Below are positions 1 to 8,548 of a stretch of 64,000 nucleotides of DNA, piece by piece (position 1 is the first letter of the stretch; each line of letters begins with the position of its first letter). The translations under genes and the position numbers were made by a program. The notes under the pieces were generated by a model. The model saw nothing but the letters and a program-made list of their open reading frames with translations, did not search any database and had not been told where the DNA came from. This stretch comes from Chloroflexota bacterium (GTDB lineage Bacteria; Chloroflexota; Anaerolineae; 4572-78; J111): contig BOKF01000019.1 of assembly GCA_016860845.1 (NCBI GenBank), positions 90,263 to 154,262 on the forward strand, in the 5' to 3' direction.

Positions 1-29
1 AAATACCTACTAGATATAGTGCTAAATGA

Positions 30-59
30 TTGACTCAAGAGGGTATCTGGGCTTATAAT
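30..59 (+). promoter_or_regulatory. Sigma70-type promoter of first structured RNA
   Basis: A TTGACT box (30-35) is separated by 18 bp from a perfect TATAAT (54-59). The predicted start, about 66, coincides with the base of the first conserved hairpin, so the promoter and the RNA structure fit each other. The same arrangement recurs in the second copy. Confidence 0.7.
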
Positions 60-65
60 AAGGAG

Positions 66-235
66 ACTCAGATGTGTCGACATCCGAGGTTTTAAAAGCA
101 AAAAGACTTGTTAGCAGCAAGTCTTTTAGCTCAAGCAATATTAGCCCAAAAAGTTCTTTACTGAGAGTCGTCATCTCTCAGGTGCTAGCCGCCTCTTTAA
201 TGGGGAGGGGGTAGGTGCGCCTTTGCGCCTTTTTT
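66..235 (+). ncRNA. Structured RNA, copy 1 (three hairpins plus terminator)
   Basis: No convincing ORF lies here. Three hairpins are visible: 67-88 (core GATGT/ACATC), 102-126 (AAAGACTTG/CAAGTCTTT, 7-nt loop) and 161-181 (CTGAGAG/CTCTCAG, 7-nt loop). They are followed by a conserved purine stretch AATGGGGAGGGGG, then a short hairpin at 214-229 and a T run at 230-235 that looks like an intrinsic terminator. A second copy downstream keeps all three stems while the paired bases change, which supports an RNA rather than a DNA signal. The predicted transcript of about 170 nt sits just upstream of the replication initiator, so a role in copy-number or expression control is plausible but is inference. 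It matches no RNA family I recognise. Confidence 0.65.
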
Positions 236-374
236 CTGGCACGTTTCAATGATAACAGAAGCCGTATTATTTGTCAATTTCAACATGCTAAAAAAACATC
301 CTTTTCGCCTATACCCTACAGGTAGTAGTATTAAAAAGAAGCACCACTATATATATGTATGGATGATGAGAAGA

Positions 375-404
375 TTCGACTCTACAGGGTATGGGGTTTA
401 TAAT
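375..404 (+). promoter_or_regulatory. Promoter of second structured RNA
   Basis: TTCGAC (375-380), an 18-bp spacer and TATAAT (399-404). It aligns with the copy 1 promoter with a 1-nt shift in the -35 region. The predicted start near 411 is again at the base of hairpin 1. Confidence 0.6.
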
Positions 405-410
405 GAGGAG

Positions 411-600
411 ACTCGGATGCGCCAACATCCAGTCTTTCGACATTTTTTATTTTAAAAGCAAAAGGACTTGCGCCAACAAGTCCCAGTTGCTTACGAAGTA
501 TAAATCGCATTTTGCTTCGAGAGCGCCAACTCTCGGTGCGCCTATGGCTCCTTAAATGGGGAGGGGGAAGTTGCGTCTTGCGCCACCCCCCGGCGGCACA
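411..600 (+). ncRNA. Structured RNA, copy 2 (three hairpins with identical CGCCAA loops)
   Basis: Imperfect tandem copy of the RNA at 66-235. The three hairpins are 410-434 (GACT and GGATG pairing with CATCC and AGTC), 464-483 (GGACTTG/CAAGTCC) and 518-535 (CGAGAG/CTCTCG). In this copy all three apical loops are the same hexanucleotide, CGCCAA (420-425, 471-476, 524-529). A GC hairpin (579-598) followed by a few T residues may end the transcript. It lies directly in front of the initiator gene. The GGCGG at 592-596 is partly complementary to the loops, so kissing or sequestration is possible but unproven. Confidence 0.65.
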
Positions 601-619
601 TTTTGTATAATAGCAGACT

Positions 620-2809
620 TTGAAAAAATCGTCAAATTCTGTTTCTGGTTTTTTTGAATCTATGAACAGTCAGGCCGGACCAGACAAAACAAAAATAATA
701 ACTGTTAAGGGACTTTATCTCGACGAGTACGAGGCGATCGTCAAACCTCATCAAGCCTTCCTTATCTCTAATTACTTCATCCGGTATTGGCTCAGGCGAC
801 TGGAAACTACTTTGGGCTGGATTATCATGTCCTTGCTCCAAGCCTGTTGGCGGGCAAATGAGGATGAAATCGAGATCGACCAGCGAACGATCGCCGAAGA
901 AATAGGTTTGGATCGCCGTACGGTGGGTCGCCAGACTAAAGATAACGCCTGGTATCACTGGTTTCTTCCGAAAATTGAAGAGAACCGGGGCGAGAAACAA
1001 AAGGATAACAGCTACAAACCTCTCCCCAAAAAATACCACGTTTACCTGTCCATTCCGCTCATCCCGGAACATCTGGCCGGCCTTTACGTCTTTTTCCAGC
1101 GACGATGCTCCACGCCAGCTACGGCCGCCAAGGTCGAGCAAGCTTTAGATGAACTGTACAGTCTTGAGAGTAAGGTTGCCTTGGCTCTGCTGGAAAGCTA
1201 CGCGGCCGAGGCGCCCCGCCAGTTCGAAGCACCCCTGGCCTTTAAAGATTTACTAGAGCTGGCAACCGGATTTGTGCCTGAAAAAGTGCTTCCAAAAGAG
1301 AAGGTGAAAGATTTTAACGAAAAGATTTCACAGACCTATCTTAAACTCGTCGACATTGGTTATACGGATTGCCGGCAGTACTTCCGCCGCAACTGGGTAC
1401 CATTACTTGGCTCGTCTCTGGCCTGGCTTATTATGGCGCTGCGTTCCCAGTGTTTTTACAATCCCAAAACCGGTGAGCTACGTGATACCTGCACCTGGCA
1501 AAAAGGCGCGCTGGCTGGGATCCTGGGTCAAACACCTAAAAACCTGACGCGGTTGTTGGAAAATGAGTACACTCCTCTCTTCTTCGAGATAATTAGACAA
1601 AATAAACGGGAGATCGAATTTAAGGTACGCATGATAGGCGAACCCCTCATCCCTGACGATTTTGAAGCCTTCTGGACGCAGAGGGTCACCAATCCCGAAC
1701 CGGACAAAATTGTACTGTCACCCATCAAGAATCAGACAAAATGTGACATGACCCCCTCGAAAGAATCGGACAAATTACGACATGACCCTGTAGAGAATGC
1801 GACAAAATGCGACATGACCCTCTTAGAAGAATCAGACAAAATGCGACATGACCCCATTGGAGAATCGGACAAAACACGACATAACCTCCCAGCGAATCGG
1901 ACAAAACATGACATGACCCCACAGCGAATCGGACAAAATGTGACACATGAAAGTACTCTAAAAGACTCAGTACTTTTTGTTGTTGATCAGAAATCAATGA
2001 GAACAAGTTCAAGTATTGAAGATTTGTTACACAAAGCTGGACTCAGCGGTGGGGGACTAAAACGCTTATGTGATCGGAATCCACCTTTGGATCAGCGACA
2101 GGTCAGGGCAGTTCTTTTGTATGCCGAAGCTAACCAACTAGGACCAGGCTACATTTACAACCATCTTGACCAGAACATACCGGTAGATGAGCTGTTTCTG
2201 CGCTTTGCCGATTTAAATACTGAAATACTGACAGCGTTTCAGCAGGCCGTAAAGGAGTTGCGGGTAAATGGTGGCCGCGTGCCGTCGGAAATATTTGCTT
2301 TAATCCCTGGGGAGCATCTCGGTCTTTTTGCTCAATTTGCAGAGGTGTTTGTCGGGGTGAAAGCCGAGCTCGTCATTCAGATGTTTCATCACGGGCAAAT
2401 GACTGCGGATCCGCCGGAGCTAGCAGACACCACTCCTTCTTTGGGGGATGAGCGAGCCGAAGCGGCTGCTACTATCAGCCTTCCCCAGCCGCCGGATCAG
2501 CCTGAACCCGCTGCTGTGGCAGCACTTGAATCGGATGACTTGGAGCGGCTATGGTGCCGAGTCTTGGAGCAACTCCAATCACAGATGACGCGAGCCACTT
2601 TTGATACCTGGATCAAAGATACTCGGTTGATTGGTTGGGACGGAACAAAGTTTACCATTGCCGTTAAAAGCCAGTATGCGTTGGATTGGTTAAAAAACAG
2701 GCTGGCAAAGACAATCGAGCGTACTCTAAGGCTTATGATGAGTGAACCTAACTACAACCAGCACTGGCCAGAAATGGAGTTGGAATTTGTCAGCTACCCA
2801 CCACTTTAA
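620..2809 (+). CDS. Plasmid replication initiator with internal iterons and DnaA domain I-like C-terminus
   Basis: 729 residues from the TTG at 620; an in-frame ATG at 662 is the alternative start, and neither has a strong ribosome site. A TATAAT at 606-611 may be its own -10 box. Two regions resemble winged-helix initiator modules: about residues 45-160 (TIAEEIGLDRRTVGR) and 250-355. Residues about 360-445 are encoded by the iteron array and are low in complexity. The last 90 residues (from about 640) resemble the DnaA N-terminal domain, including the pattern FDTWI...KFTIAVKSQYALDWL, which in DnaA contacts DnaB and DiaA. This placement suggests direct helicase recruitment. Comparison with lambda O, which also carries its origin in the initiator gene, is from general knowledge. 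The initiator role is well supported; the exact Rep family is not recognised. Confidence 0.75.
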   Translation: MKKSSNSVSGFFESMNSQAGPDKTKIITVKGLYLDEYEAIVKPHQAFLISNYFIRYWLRRLETTLGWIIMSLLQACWRANEDEIEIDQRTIAEEIGLDRRTVGRQTKDNAWYHWFLPKIEENRGEKQKDNSYKPLPKKYHVYLSIPLIPEHLAGLYVFFQRRCSTPATAAKVEQALDELYSLESKVALALLESYAAEAPRQFEAPLAFKDLLELATGFVPEKVLPKEKVKDFNEKISQTYLKLVDIGYTDCRQYFRRNWVPLLGSSLAWLIMALRSQCFYNPKTGELRDTCTWQKGALAGILGQTPKNLTRLLENEYTPLFFEIIRQNKREIEFKVRMIGEPLIPDDFEAFWTQRVTNPEPDKIVLSPIKNQTKCDMTPSKESDKLRHDPVENATKCDMTLLEESDKMRHDPIGESDKTRHNLPANRTKHDMTPQRIGQNVTHESTLKDSVLFVVDQKSMRTSSSIEDLLHKAGLSGGGLKRLCDRNPPLDQRQVRAVLLYAEANQLGPGYIYNHLDQNIPVDELFLRFADLNTEILTAFQQAVKELRVNGGRVPSEIFALIPGEHLGLFAQFAEVFVGVKAELVIQMFHHGQMTADPPELADTTPSLGDERAEAAATISLPQPPDQPEPAAVAALESDDLERLWCRVLEQLQSQMTRATFDTWIKDTRLIGWDGTKFTIAVKSQYALDWLKNRLAKTIERTLRLMMSEPNYNQHWPEMELEFVSYPPL
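1697..1950 (+). repeat. Iteron array inside the initiator gene (putative origin)
   Basis: Eight copies of a roughly 24-bp repeat of the form GAATCGGACAAAATGCGACA start at 1697, 1729, 1763, 1795, 1829, 1862, 1894 and 1926. The spacings are 32, 34, 32, 34, 33, 32 and 32 bp, close to three helical turns. Because these are not multiples of three, the repeats are read in different frames and do not form a protein repeat. Selection is therefore likely at the DNA level, as for initiator-binding iterons. AT-rich sequence follows at about 1950-2030. Confidence 0.75.
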
Positions 2810-3000
2810 GAGGGTGCTGAAAAAGTCTCACCATAGAGGAAGTACTAATGACCAGTATGACTGTGCAAACGAAGACGGGCCACCTCCAACGCCCGTGCTG
2901 GTCCGTGCTAGGTGCTCACTGCCACCCGTATACCGCTACCGGGTAGTTGCGGAATTTTTCAGGAAAAATCTGATTCTGAAAGTTGATAGGAGATTATTTA

Positions 3001-3449
3001 TGCAAGACTGGGCAGATTTTGTGCAGGGCACTGGGCAAGAAGCTACCATTGTTAGTACAGGCCGACCCGTAATCCTCAAGGATCCAAAAACCCCTATGGT
3101 CGTGCTTACCCTGGCTGAGTTTAAGCATTACCGGTGGTTGATGAGCCAACAAAATTACATTTCTGCCGCCAAGGCTCACAAGGCGGCCAATCGAGCTGTT
3201 TTGCAAGATCTGGTGGGCTGCCCTCTGGGTGCGGGTCATCCAGAATGGGTCGAGGAGCCGACGCCACATTGGGAAGTTCCGTTTCATTACAGTGGAGATG
3301 GGACATTGGTGACAACGATTGAGGTAGATGCTCAGACAGGACAGGCGCAGCTGACTGAGGTCGAGCGAGACGAATTGATGGGCCGGTTTGAGCGGATGGT
3401 CCGAAGTAAGCGTAGGAAACGCGAAAGAGATCGGCGGGTTGACGATTAA
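3001..3449 (+). CDS. Small protein with a Phd-antitoxin-like N-terminus
   Basis: 149 residues. The ATG at 3001 is preceded by TAGGAG at 2989-2994. An earlier in-frame opening back to 2742 overlaps the initiator gene and is not needed. Residues about 17-45 (GRPVILKDPKTPMVVLTLAEF) resemble the strand-strand-helix start of Phd/YefM antitoxins, but no toxin partner is evident next to it. The C-terminus is strongly basic (RSKRRKRERDRR), suggesting nucleic-acid contact. The reading frame stays open-looking beyond the TAA for a further short stretch, which hints at a shortened C-terminus. Function unknown. Confidence 0.6.
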
Positions 3450-3622
3450 GCCTCAGGTAGCAGTCACATAACATTCTCAGCAGCAAAAGGATATATTCTC
3501 ACCCCGGCCGGCGAGAAGTTCCTGCAAGAAATATCAGCCGGACAAACGAAAGCCATGGATGTGAAAGAACCCAGAGGCTGAACCTTTTTTGGAAAATCTG
3601 AATTTCACGTGATCGAATTAAA

Positions 3623-3835
3623 ATGAGTCATCATTATCCTTGTTTTGCACCAAATCCGATTACACTTGAGATGGTCAGGCAGAATTTGCCCGGCATCCGC
3701 ATCAACTCGGCCGATTATAGACTCTCCGAAATTGTCACTATGATTTTTCGCGAGCAGTTTATTATTCACTCACCCGAGGATATAAGCCTGGCTACTTGGA
3801 CCTATCATGCGGCTTTGTCCCTCCGACTGCTATAA
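3623..3835 (+). CDS. Small hypothetical protein
   Basis: 70 residues, ATG start, no strong ribosome site. Nothing recognisable. The codon pattern looks coding, but the next plausible segment (3933-4253) is in another frame, so this could be the 5-prime part of a gene broken by a frameshift. Confidence 0.35.
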   Translation: MSHHYPCFAPNPITLEMVRQNLPGIRINSADYRLSEIVTMIFREQFIIHSPEDISLATWTYHAALSLRLL

Positions 3836-3932
3836 GCAATCTGGAGTTGAAGTGCAGTTTTGAGGCAGGTGGGTGGTTTGATGTCATCGTCGATGATGGA
3901 GAAGATGAACCACACCCTGCCCTTTTGGCCAA

Positions 3933-4253
3933 ATGGAATCGCAAGGGCGTGATATTTTTGAGCCAGCCAAAGAACTCGCCAAACTTTGCCAGGACGTTCC
4001 CGCTCGACCAGGCACCGACGCCTTGCTTCTGACATATTGGCCAACGGCGCAATTCTTTGATTTTGCAGGTCAAGTTATTTGTTTCTGGCAGCAAGAGCTT
4101 AAAGGAAGCGAGGCCCGTCTTTACCTGCTTATCGTGGGTTATGAAAACAAAAAGGGATGGAAGAGTTCCGTTATCTTCACACACACATTTCAGATTTCAT
4201 CTGAAGAAGTGATAATCGAGCCGCAAAAGCTGGTGAACAACTTTATTTATTGA
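3933..4253 (+). CDS. Small hypothetical protein
   Basis: 106 residues, ATG start. The middle (residues 28-85) has a regular hydrophobic pattern typical of a small alpha/beta domain and the end is acidic to neutral. No family is recognised. It may be the 3-prime part of a frameshifted gene beginning at 3623; an open stretch in a third frame (3796-4032) bridges the two. Confidence 0.4.
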   Translation: MESQGRDIFEPAKELAKLCQDVPARPGTDALLLTYWPTAQFFDFAGQVICFWQQELKGSEARLYLLIVGYENKKGWKSSVIFTHTFQISSEEVIIEPQKLVNNFIY

Positions 4254-4284
4254 AAAAGTTTCAGAAAGGCAGTAGCTGGTTGCT

Positions 4285-4967
4285 ATGGTAACTCATATCT
4301 TACTCATTGAGGGTGTCGGCCTGGACTCAGCGGAGTCATTATCTCCCCATCTAGAGCACCTTGACTATCAGTTCTTAACTGCCATCACCCCTGAAGCTGC
4401 CGCTCAACAAATAGCTGGTTATTGGCCCGATCTCATCGTCCTAAATTGTAGCGACGTTTTCTTCCTTGATCCGGACTGGATTGTCAACAAAAATATCCTC
4501 AAAATCCCCCTGATCGTCGTTGGCAACAAAGAGGGTTTCAAAGGCGAATTCCCCCCCGACACGATTGTGGTAGCGACCCATCATCCCCAACAACTAGCCC
4601 AGGTGGTGCGAAGGGCTATTTCAGAGATGAGGCCTCGCTTTATCCGCCTACCTGGGCTGGCGCTTAACTCTCATACGCGCCAAATTTTGTGTGACGGCCA
4701 GATCCACTCCTTGACACCTAAAGAATTCCAGTTATTACGTTTGTTGATGAGTCAGCCCAACCAGATCGTGGTCCGGAAACGATGATGGAAACAGTATGGG
4801 AAACTGCTTATTTAGGGGATACGCGCACCATTGACGTTCATATCCGCTGGCATCGGCAAAAAATCGAAATAGAACCCAACCGTCCCCAGCGCCTGGTGAC
4901 CGTTCGCAGAGTGGGCTACAAGCTGTTAATTCCGCCGTCGCCAGACCCGAGCCGACCCAATGGCTAA
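4285..4967 (+). pseudogene. OmpR/PhoB-type response regulator, split by a frameshift
   Basis: Residues 1-166 (4285-4785) contain a receiver-like domain and the start of a winged helix (LTPKEFQLLRLLMSQPNQIV). The remaining winged-helix half, with the signature GDTRTIDVHIRWHRQKIE and the terminal RVGYKL, is in a different frame from 4782. The two halves overlap at ATGATG. Together they give one complete OmpR-type effector domain. The receiver is atypical: the usual phospho-acceptor Asp position reads LNC instead of L-D. The gene is either inactivated, or the two halves are made by translational coupling or frameshifting at the overlap. No sensor kinase lies nearby. Confidence 0.65.
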
Positions 4968-5541
4968 ACCAATTCGGTGTGGTGACTGTGGCGTTAAAGA
5001 AGGCCAGCTTCATCGGCCAGGATGTGACATGGAGCGCTGCCCATTTTGTGGGGGACAGCTCCTTTCCTGCCTGTGTCCATATGAACAACTGGGGTTAATT
5101 CCTTCAGCCGCACAAGTCGATCTCCTGGCTTTGGTTCCCCTGTCCAAAGTGCAAAGACAACGGTGGGAACAGCTCCTGCACCGCAAGGGAAGAGTTCCCT
5201 TTATCCTTTATCCCGTTCTCTGTGAAGTTTGTGGGGAAATGTGGCCGGCTTTTTTCAAAGTACCTGATGAAGAATGGAGGCACTACATTCCCCCGGACAA
5301 GCGACGATGGGTCATCTGCCGCTCCTGTTATGACCGGATTAAGACGACGGTAGACCGGGGGGAGCAGTTTGAATATCCTCAAGTTTGTCATCGCTGTGGG
5401 CAGGTGAATCCACCTCTGGTAGCGGCTCATAACGAAGAATGGCAACGCTTCGTACCTCTCGGACACCAACAGGACACACTCTGCCAGCCGTGTTTTGACG
5501 CCATCAAGATATTGATTGAGCAGGGTAACCTCAAGCGATAA
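4960..5541 (+). CDS. Multi-zinc-ribbon protein
   Basis: 193 residues, overlapping the end of the response-regulator fragment by 8 bp, so probably co-transcribed. At least three Cys pairs or knuckles are visible: CGDC near residue 7, CPFCGG near 27, CEVCGEMW near 88 with CRSC about 30 residues later, and CHRCGQ with CQPC near the end. The last two units resemble each other (each about 55 residues: Cys pair, PPDKRRWVICRSCYD versus PLGHQQDTLCQPCFD), indicating an internal duplication. This implies structural zinc binding and contacts to nucleic acid or protein; no specific family is recognised. Confidence 0.6.
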   Translation: MAKPIRCGDCGVKEGQLHRPGCDMERCPFCGGQLLSCLCPYEQLGLIPSAAQVDLLALVPLSKVQRQRWEQLLHRKGRVPFILYPVLCEVCGEMWPAFFKVPDEEWRHYIPPDKRRWVICRSCYDRIKTTVDRGEQFEYPQVCHRCGQVNPPLVAAHNEEWQRFVPLGHQQDTLCQPCFDAIKILIEQGNLKR

Positions 5542-5631
5542 GGTTACCAGGCGTGAATCCCCAAAGAACGAGTGGAGTGAGTCTGACAGTTAAACCGGTT
5601 ATAGCACTCAAGTAACAGAAGTTCCCAGGCC

Positions 5632-5670
5632 GTTGCCCTGTCCAACTTGGACGGGGCAACGTTTTTATTT
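5632..5670 (+). terminator. Rho-independent terminator
   Basis: Stem GTTGCCCTGTCC (5632-5643) pairs with GGACGGGGCAAC (5649-5660), one G-U pair, 5-nt loop, followed by GTTTTTATTT. It closes the transcript of the zinc-ribbon gene ahead of the pentapeptide gene. Confidence 0.8.
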
Positions 5671-5696
5671 CCAAAACTTATACAAGGAGACATTTT

Positions 5697-7067
5697 ATGA
5701 TACCAGCAACCATCAATCATCTTGCCGCCGCCGATCTGAAGAATCTCAAACAGATGGACCTGCGAAGGGCTAACCTCAGTGGTCTCGACCTGCGCGGCTT
5801 TGATCTCAGTGGCCTGGACTTGAGCCGGGCGATCCTCGCGAAAGCCCAGTTAGGTGGGGCCAACCTCAGCGATGCTATCCTGACCGGCGCCGTCCTGGTG
5901 GCCGCCGATCTGACAGGCGCCAAGCTCCAGCGCGCGAGGCTGGATAAAGCCTGGCTGAATATGGCCATGCTGACCAGAGCCACATTCGATGAAGCCAGCC
6001 TGATCGGGGCCAACCTGTCCTTAGTCCAGGCGGCTGCCGCCAGTTTTGCCGGCGCGATGATGGAGGAGGTTGTTCTTAATAGGGCCATCCTCACCGGGGC
6101 CAACCTGGGTCACGCATATCTGGTTAAAGCTCAGTTGAGTGATGCTACCTTGACCGGGGCCAATTTGAGTGAGGCCAATCTTACGGCCGCCGACTTGCGG
6201 GGAAGCGAACTAAAGGATGCCACCTTGATTGGCGTATGCCTGGCGCTCAGCAACCTGGGCGGCCTCAACCTGGCCAGGCAGAATCTGACCGGAGCTATTC
6301 TCACCGGCGCCAATCTGAATACGGTTGATTTAACTGAAGCTACTCTCGAAAAGGTCGATATCAGCCACGCCAACTTGCACAAAGCTACGCTGAACGGAGC
6401 AGTCATGGCGGGCTGCAACTTAAATCGCAGTGATTTGAACAATGCGGTGTTAATCGAAACCGATCTAAGCGAGGCAATGCTGACCGACACCAACCTGACC
6501 AACGCTCGTTTGGGGTGGGTTCATTTGGGGAAGGCCAATCTACATGGAACCAAACTGAGCCGCCTGAATATGGAGGGGGCCAATGTAGCGGAGGCCGATC
6601 TGAGCGAAGCAGACCTGACTTATGCCAATTTGACACGAGCAGACCTGGGCCAGGCCAATCTTCGCGGAGCCAATCTCTCAAACGCTCGGCTAGATTGGGC
6701 CTGCCTCAAAGAAACCAGGATCGATGACAAAACCCAGTTGCCGCCCAAATGGAAATTGGTCTGGGAACTGGTCAATAACCTGACAGCGAAGACGCAAGGT
6801 CAATTGGTTTTGATCGGGGCAGACTTGAGCAAGGCGGACTTGAGTTGGGCCAACCTGCAAGGCGCTAACCTTAGCGAGGCCAATCTCGAAGAATCCATGC
6901 TCAGAGGCGCCAATTTACGAGGAACTAACTTCAGAGGCGCTAACCTCAAAATGGTTTTTCTCCTTGAGGCCGATTTGTCAGGAGCCAACCTGGTCGGTGC
7001 TTGTCTGGATAAGGTTGACCTGGAAGGGGTCGATCTGACGGTCGCCGTCGTGACAGAGTCGGCGTAG
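5697..7067 (+). CDS. Pentapeptide-repeat protein
   Basis: 456 residues; ACAAGGAGA lies 8 bp before the ATG. Apart from a short linker at about residues 340-365 (DDKTQLPPKWKLVWELVNNL), the whole protein consists of A(D/N)LXX repeats, predicting two right-handed quadrilateral beta-helices joined by a hinge. Members such as Qnr and MfpA mimic DNA and bind gyrase; many others have no known role. No signal peptide or membrane segment is visible, so it is probably cytoplasmic. A Qnr-like role cannot be claimed from sequence: those proteins are about 180-220 residues, whereas this one is about twice as long. Confidence 0.9.
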   Translation: MIPATINHLAAADLKNLKQMDLRRANLSGLDLRGFDLSGLDLSRAILAKAQLGGANLSDAILTGAVLVAADLTGAKLQRARLDKAWLNMAMLTRATFDEASLIGANLSLVQAAAASFAGAMMEEVVLNRAILTGANLGHAYLVKAQLSDATLTGANLSEANLTAADLRGSELKDATLIGVCLALSNLGGLNLARQNLTGAILTGANLNTVDLTEATLEKVDISHANLHKATLNGAVMAGCNLNRSDLNNAVLIETDLSEAMLTDTNLTNARLGWVHLGKANLHGTKLSRLNMEGANVAEADLSEADLTYANLTRADLGQANLRGANLSNARLDWACLKETRIDDKTQLPPKWKLVWELVNNLTAKTQGQLVLIGADLSKADLSWANLQGANLSEANLEESMLRGANLRGTNFRGANLKMVFLLEADLSGANLVGACLDKVDLEGVDLTVAVVTESA

Positions 7068-7102
7068 GGGAAGATGTAGAATGCCTCCCCATTGGCTGAG
7101 CG

Positions 7103-7369
7103 ATGATATTGCTATTGGCCGGCTGCAGGCAGGCCCATGCTTACTATATAAGCGGTCCTATCATCGTTTATCCCTCAGCCCTACTCATGTCGGAAGTAGG
7201 CGCCTACCTCTATTCATACAGGTTGTGTTATCTCCCGACCGAAGGGGTTGTACGGGTATCACTATGGATGATGGAGGAAGTAACGCCCCAATATCTCGGC
7301 TGGACCGAACAGCACCGCTGGCAAACCGTCGCCCTGCCTGACGAACCGGGATTAGAACCGGCCCGTTGA
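7103..7369 (+). CDS. Small hypothetical protein
   Basis: 88 residues. An overlapping frame starting at 7081 has a better ribosome site (GGGGAAG), but this frame has the more protein-like composition (alternating hydrophobic strands, VYPSALLMSEVGAYLYSYRL). Its stop overlaps the start region of the next gene (TGAGTGACTATG). No family is recognised; the choice of frame is uncertain. Confidence 0.4.
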   Translation: MILLLAGCRQAHAYYISGPIIVYPSALLMSEVGAYLYSYRLCYLPTEGVVRVSLWMMEEVTPQYLGWTEQHRWQTVALPDEPGLEPAR

Positions 7370-7630
7370 GTGACTATGAACAGAAACTATAGCTTTGGCC
7401 GCTATCTCGTTGGTTACGATGTCAGGTCGTGCGAGAGGCCGGGAAAGAAGACTTCAAGAGGGTCGGAGATTGCCGCGGCTGATACCCATGGCGGATATCA
7501 ACAGGGTTCTCAACGGGAGTCAGATACTCTTATAGGTGGCGAGGAGACCCTATCTACCCAGGAAAAATTGACCGTTCAGATTCTTCCTATTCTGGCTGCT
7601 ATTAAGGAGTTGGAGCAACAGAAGGTCTAA
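7370..7630 (+). CDS. Small hypothetical protein
   Basis: 86 residues from GTG 7370, or 84 from ATG 7376. It is polar and glycine/serine-rich in the middle, with a short C-terminal amphipathic helix (VQILPILAAIKELEQQ). It directly follows the previous frame's stop. Unknown function. Confidence 0.35.
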   Translation: MTMNRNYSFGRYLVGYDVRSCERPGKKTSRGSEIAAADTHGGYQQGSQRESDTLIGGEETLSTQEKLTVQILPILAAIKELEQQKV

Positions 7631-7696
7631 GCGGATGATCCCTAGTCAAACTTGCCTGGAAAAGTCCAGGCTAATATCGACCAAAACGAGGAAAAA

Positions 7697-8548
7697 ATGT
7701 CAAACTACTACACTATGTTCAGTACCATCCTACCCAACCTGACCCCACAGGAAAAAGCCTGGATTGAAGCGCATCTTAAAGCCAGGGCTGCATTGGATGA
7801 GGATGGTGATGTCGGTTTTGAGTGGGCTGTGGAAGGTAGCCATAGTCAATCACCGTATCTGCATATTTATACCGAAGATTTAGTAGGCGGCGACTACAGG
7901 ACTGTAGCTGCTTTTGTTCAAGAATTTCTGAAGACCTGGCGGCCCAATGATACATTTACAATGGAATGGGCCGAGATCGGCGACAGCCCCGGCGCAATTG
8001 ATGGCTTCACCGGCGGGGCTTTGTGTGTGACGGCCTGGACACAGCGCTTTTACAGCTTGAGCGATTTTATGGCCCAGGAAGAAACCATCGCCGAACCCAT
8101 CCGCGAAGTCATTGGAAATCTTGAGGCCCTTTATCCAGCTCCACATCTCGGCGGCGCTAACCCCTACCTGGAAGACCCACAATACTTTTCGCCAACGACC
8201 CATCTCTTGATACGGCTGAATCAAGCTTTAATAGCCTTGAACCGAACCTCCTCGCCAATGTACCTACAAGCCATGGAACGGGGCAATATAAGGGCGCAGG
8301 AAGCCGATGAGAATAATCGCTTTGATTTCGTGAAAGCTGTGCAGGGGATACGCCAGACGCTGAACTATCTGGAGGAAGCGGCTATGCCATTAATTGAAGG
8401 GGTAAGCGAAAATTCTTATGTGGAACCCGGCCGGATCACCTTGGTTACGGCTTTAATTGCTTTGAATGAAGCTCTAATAGCGTTGGGACAACTTCCGTCA
8501 AGGCTTTACCTCGAGACAGAGGAGATTTTTAAGACCCTGAGTGAATAG
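7697..8548 (+). CDS. Hypothetical protein with duplicated helical motif
   Basis: 283 residues. The ATG at 7697, with GAGGA 6 bp upstream, is preferred over the earlier in-frame start at 7652. Residues about 1-150 form one acidic alpha/beta domain. The C-terminal half has two similar helices, LLIRLNQALIALNRTSS and LVTALIALNEALIALGQ, each followed by a short LYLE/MYLQ strand. Related short helices end the small proteins near 36.5 and 37.1 kb. Cytoplasmic, no catalytic motif seen, family unknown. Confidence 0.6.
   Translation: MSNYYTMFSTILPNLTPQEKAWIEAHLKARAALDEDGDVGFEWAVEGSHSQSPYLHIYTEDLVGGDYRTVAAFVQEFLKTWRPNDTFTMEWAEIGDSPGAIDGFTGGALCVTAWTQRFYSLSDFMAQEETIAEPIREVIGNLEALYPAPHLGGANPYLEDPQYFSPTTHLLIRLNQALIALNRTSSPMYLQAMERGNIRAQEADENNRFDFVKAVQGIRQTLNYLEEAAMPLIEGVSENSYVEPGRITLVTALIALNEALIALGQLPSRLYLETEEIFKTLSE

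Noticed and set aside
1697..1950. CRISPR-like array
   Set aside because: Repeats are ~24 bp with only 8-10 bp between them, the spacers are not unique guides of constant length, and they lie inside a coding sequence. An iteron array fits better.
1725..2012. Minus-strand Cys/Ser-rich repeat proteins
   Set aside because: These are translations of the iteron array on the wrong strand; the repeats change frame in the real gene and have no coding meaning on the minus strand.
2811..2830. IS-end-like sequence GGGTGCTGAAAAAGTC
   Set aside because: The string resembles ends of some insertion sequences, but no inverted partner or transposase remnant lies within range.
5717..6990. Long open frames opposite and within the pentapeptide gene
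   Set aside because: They mirror the regular codon repeats of the pentapeptide protein and have no start signals.
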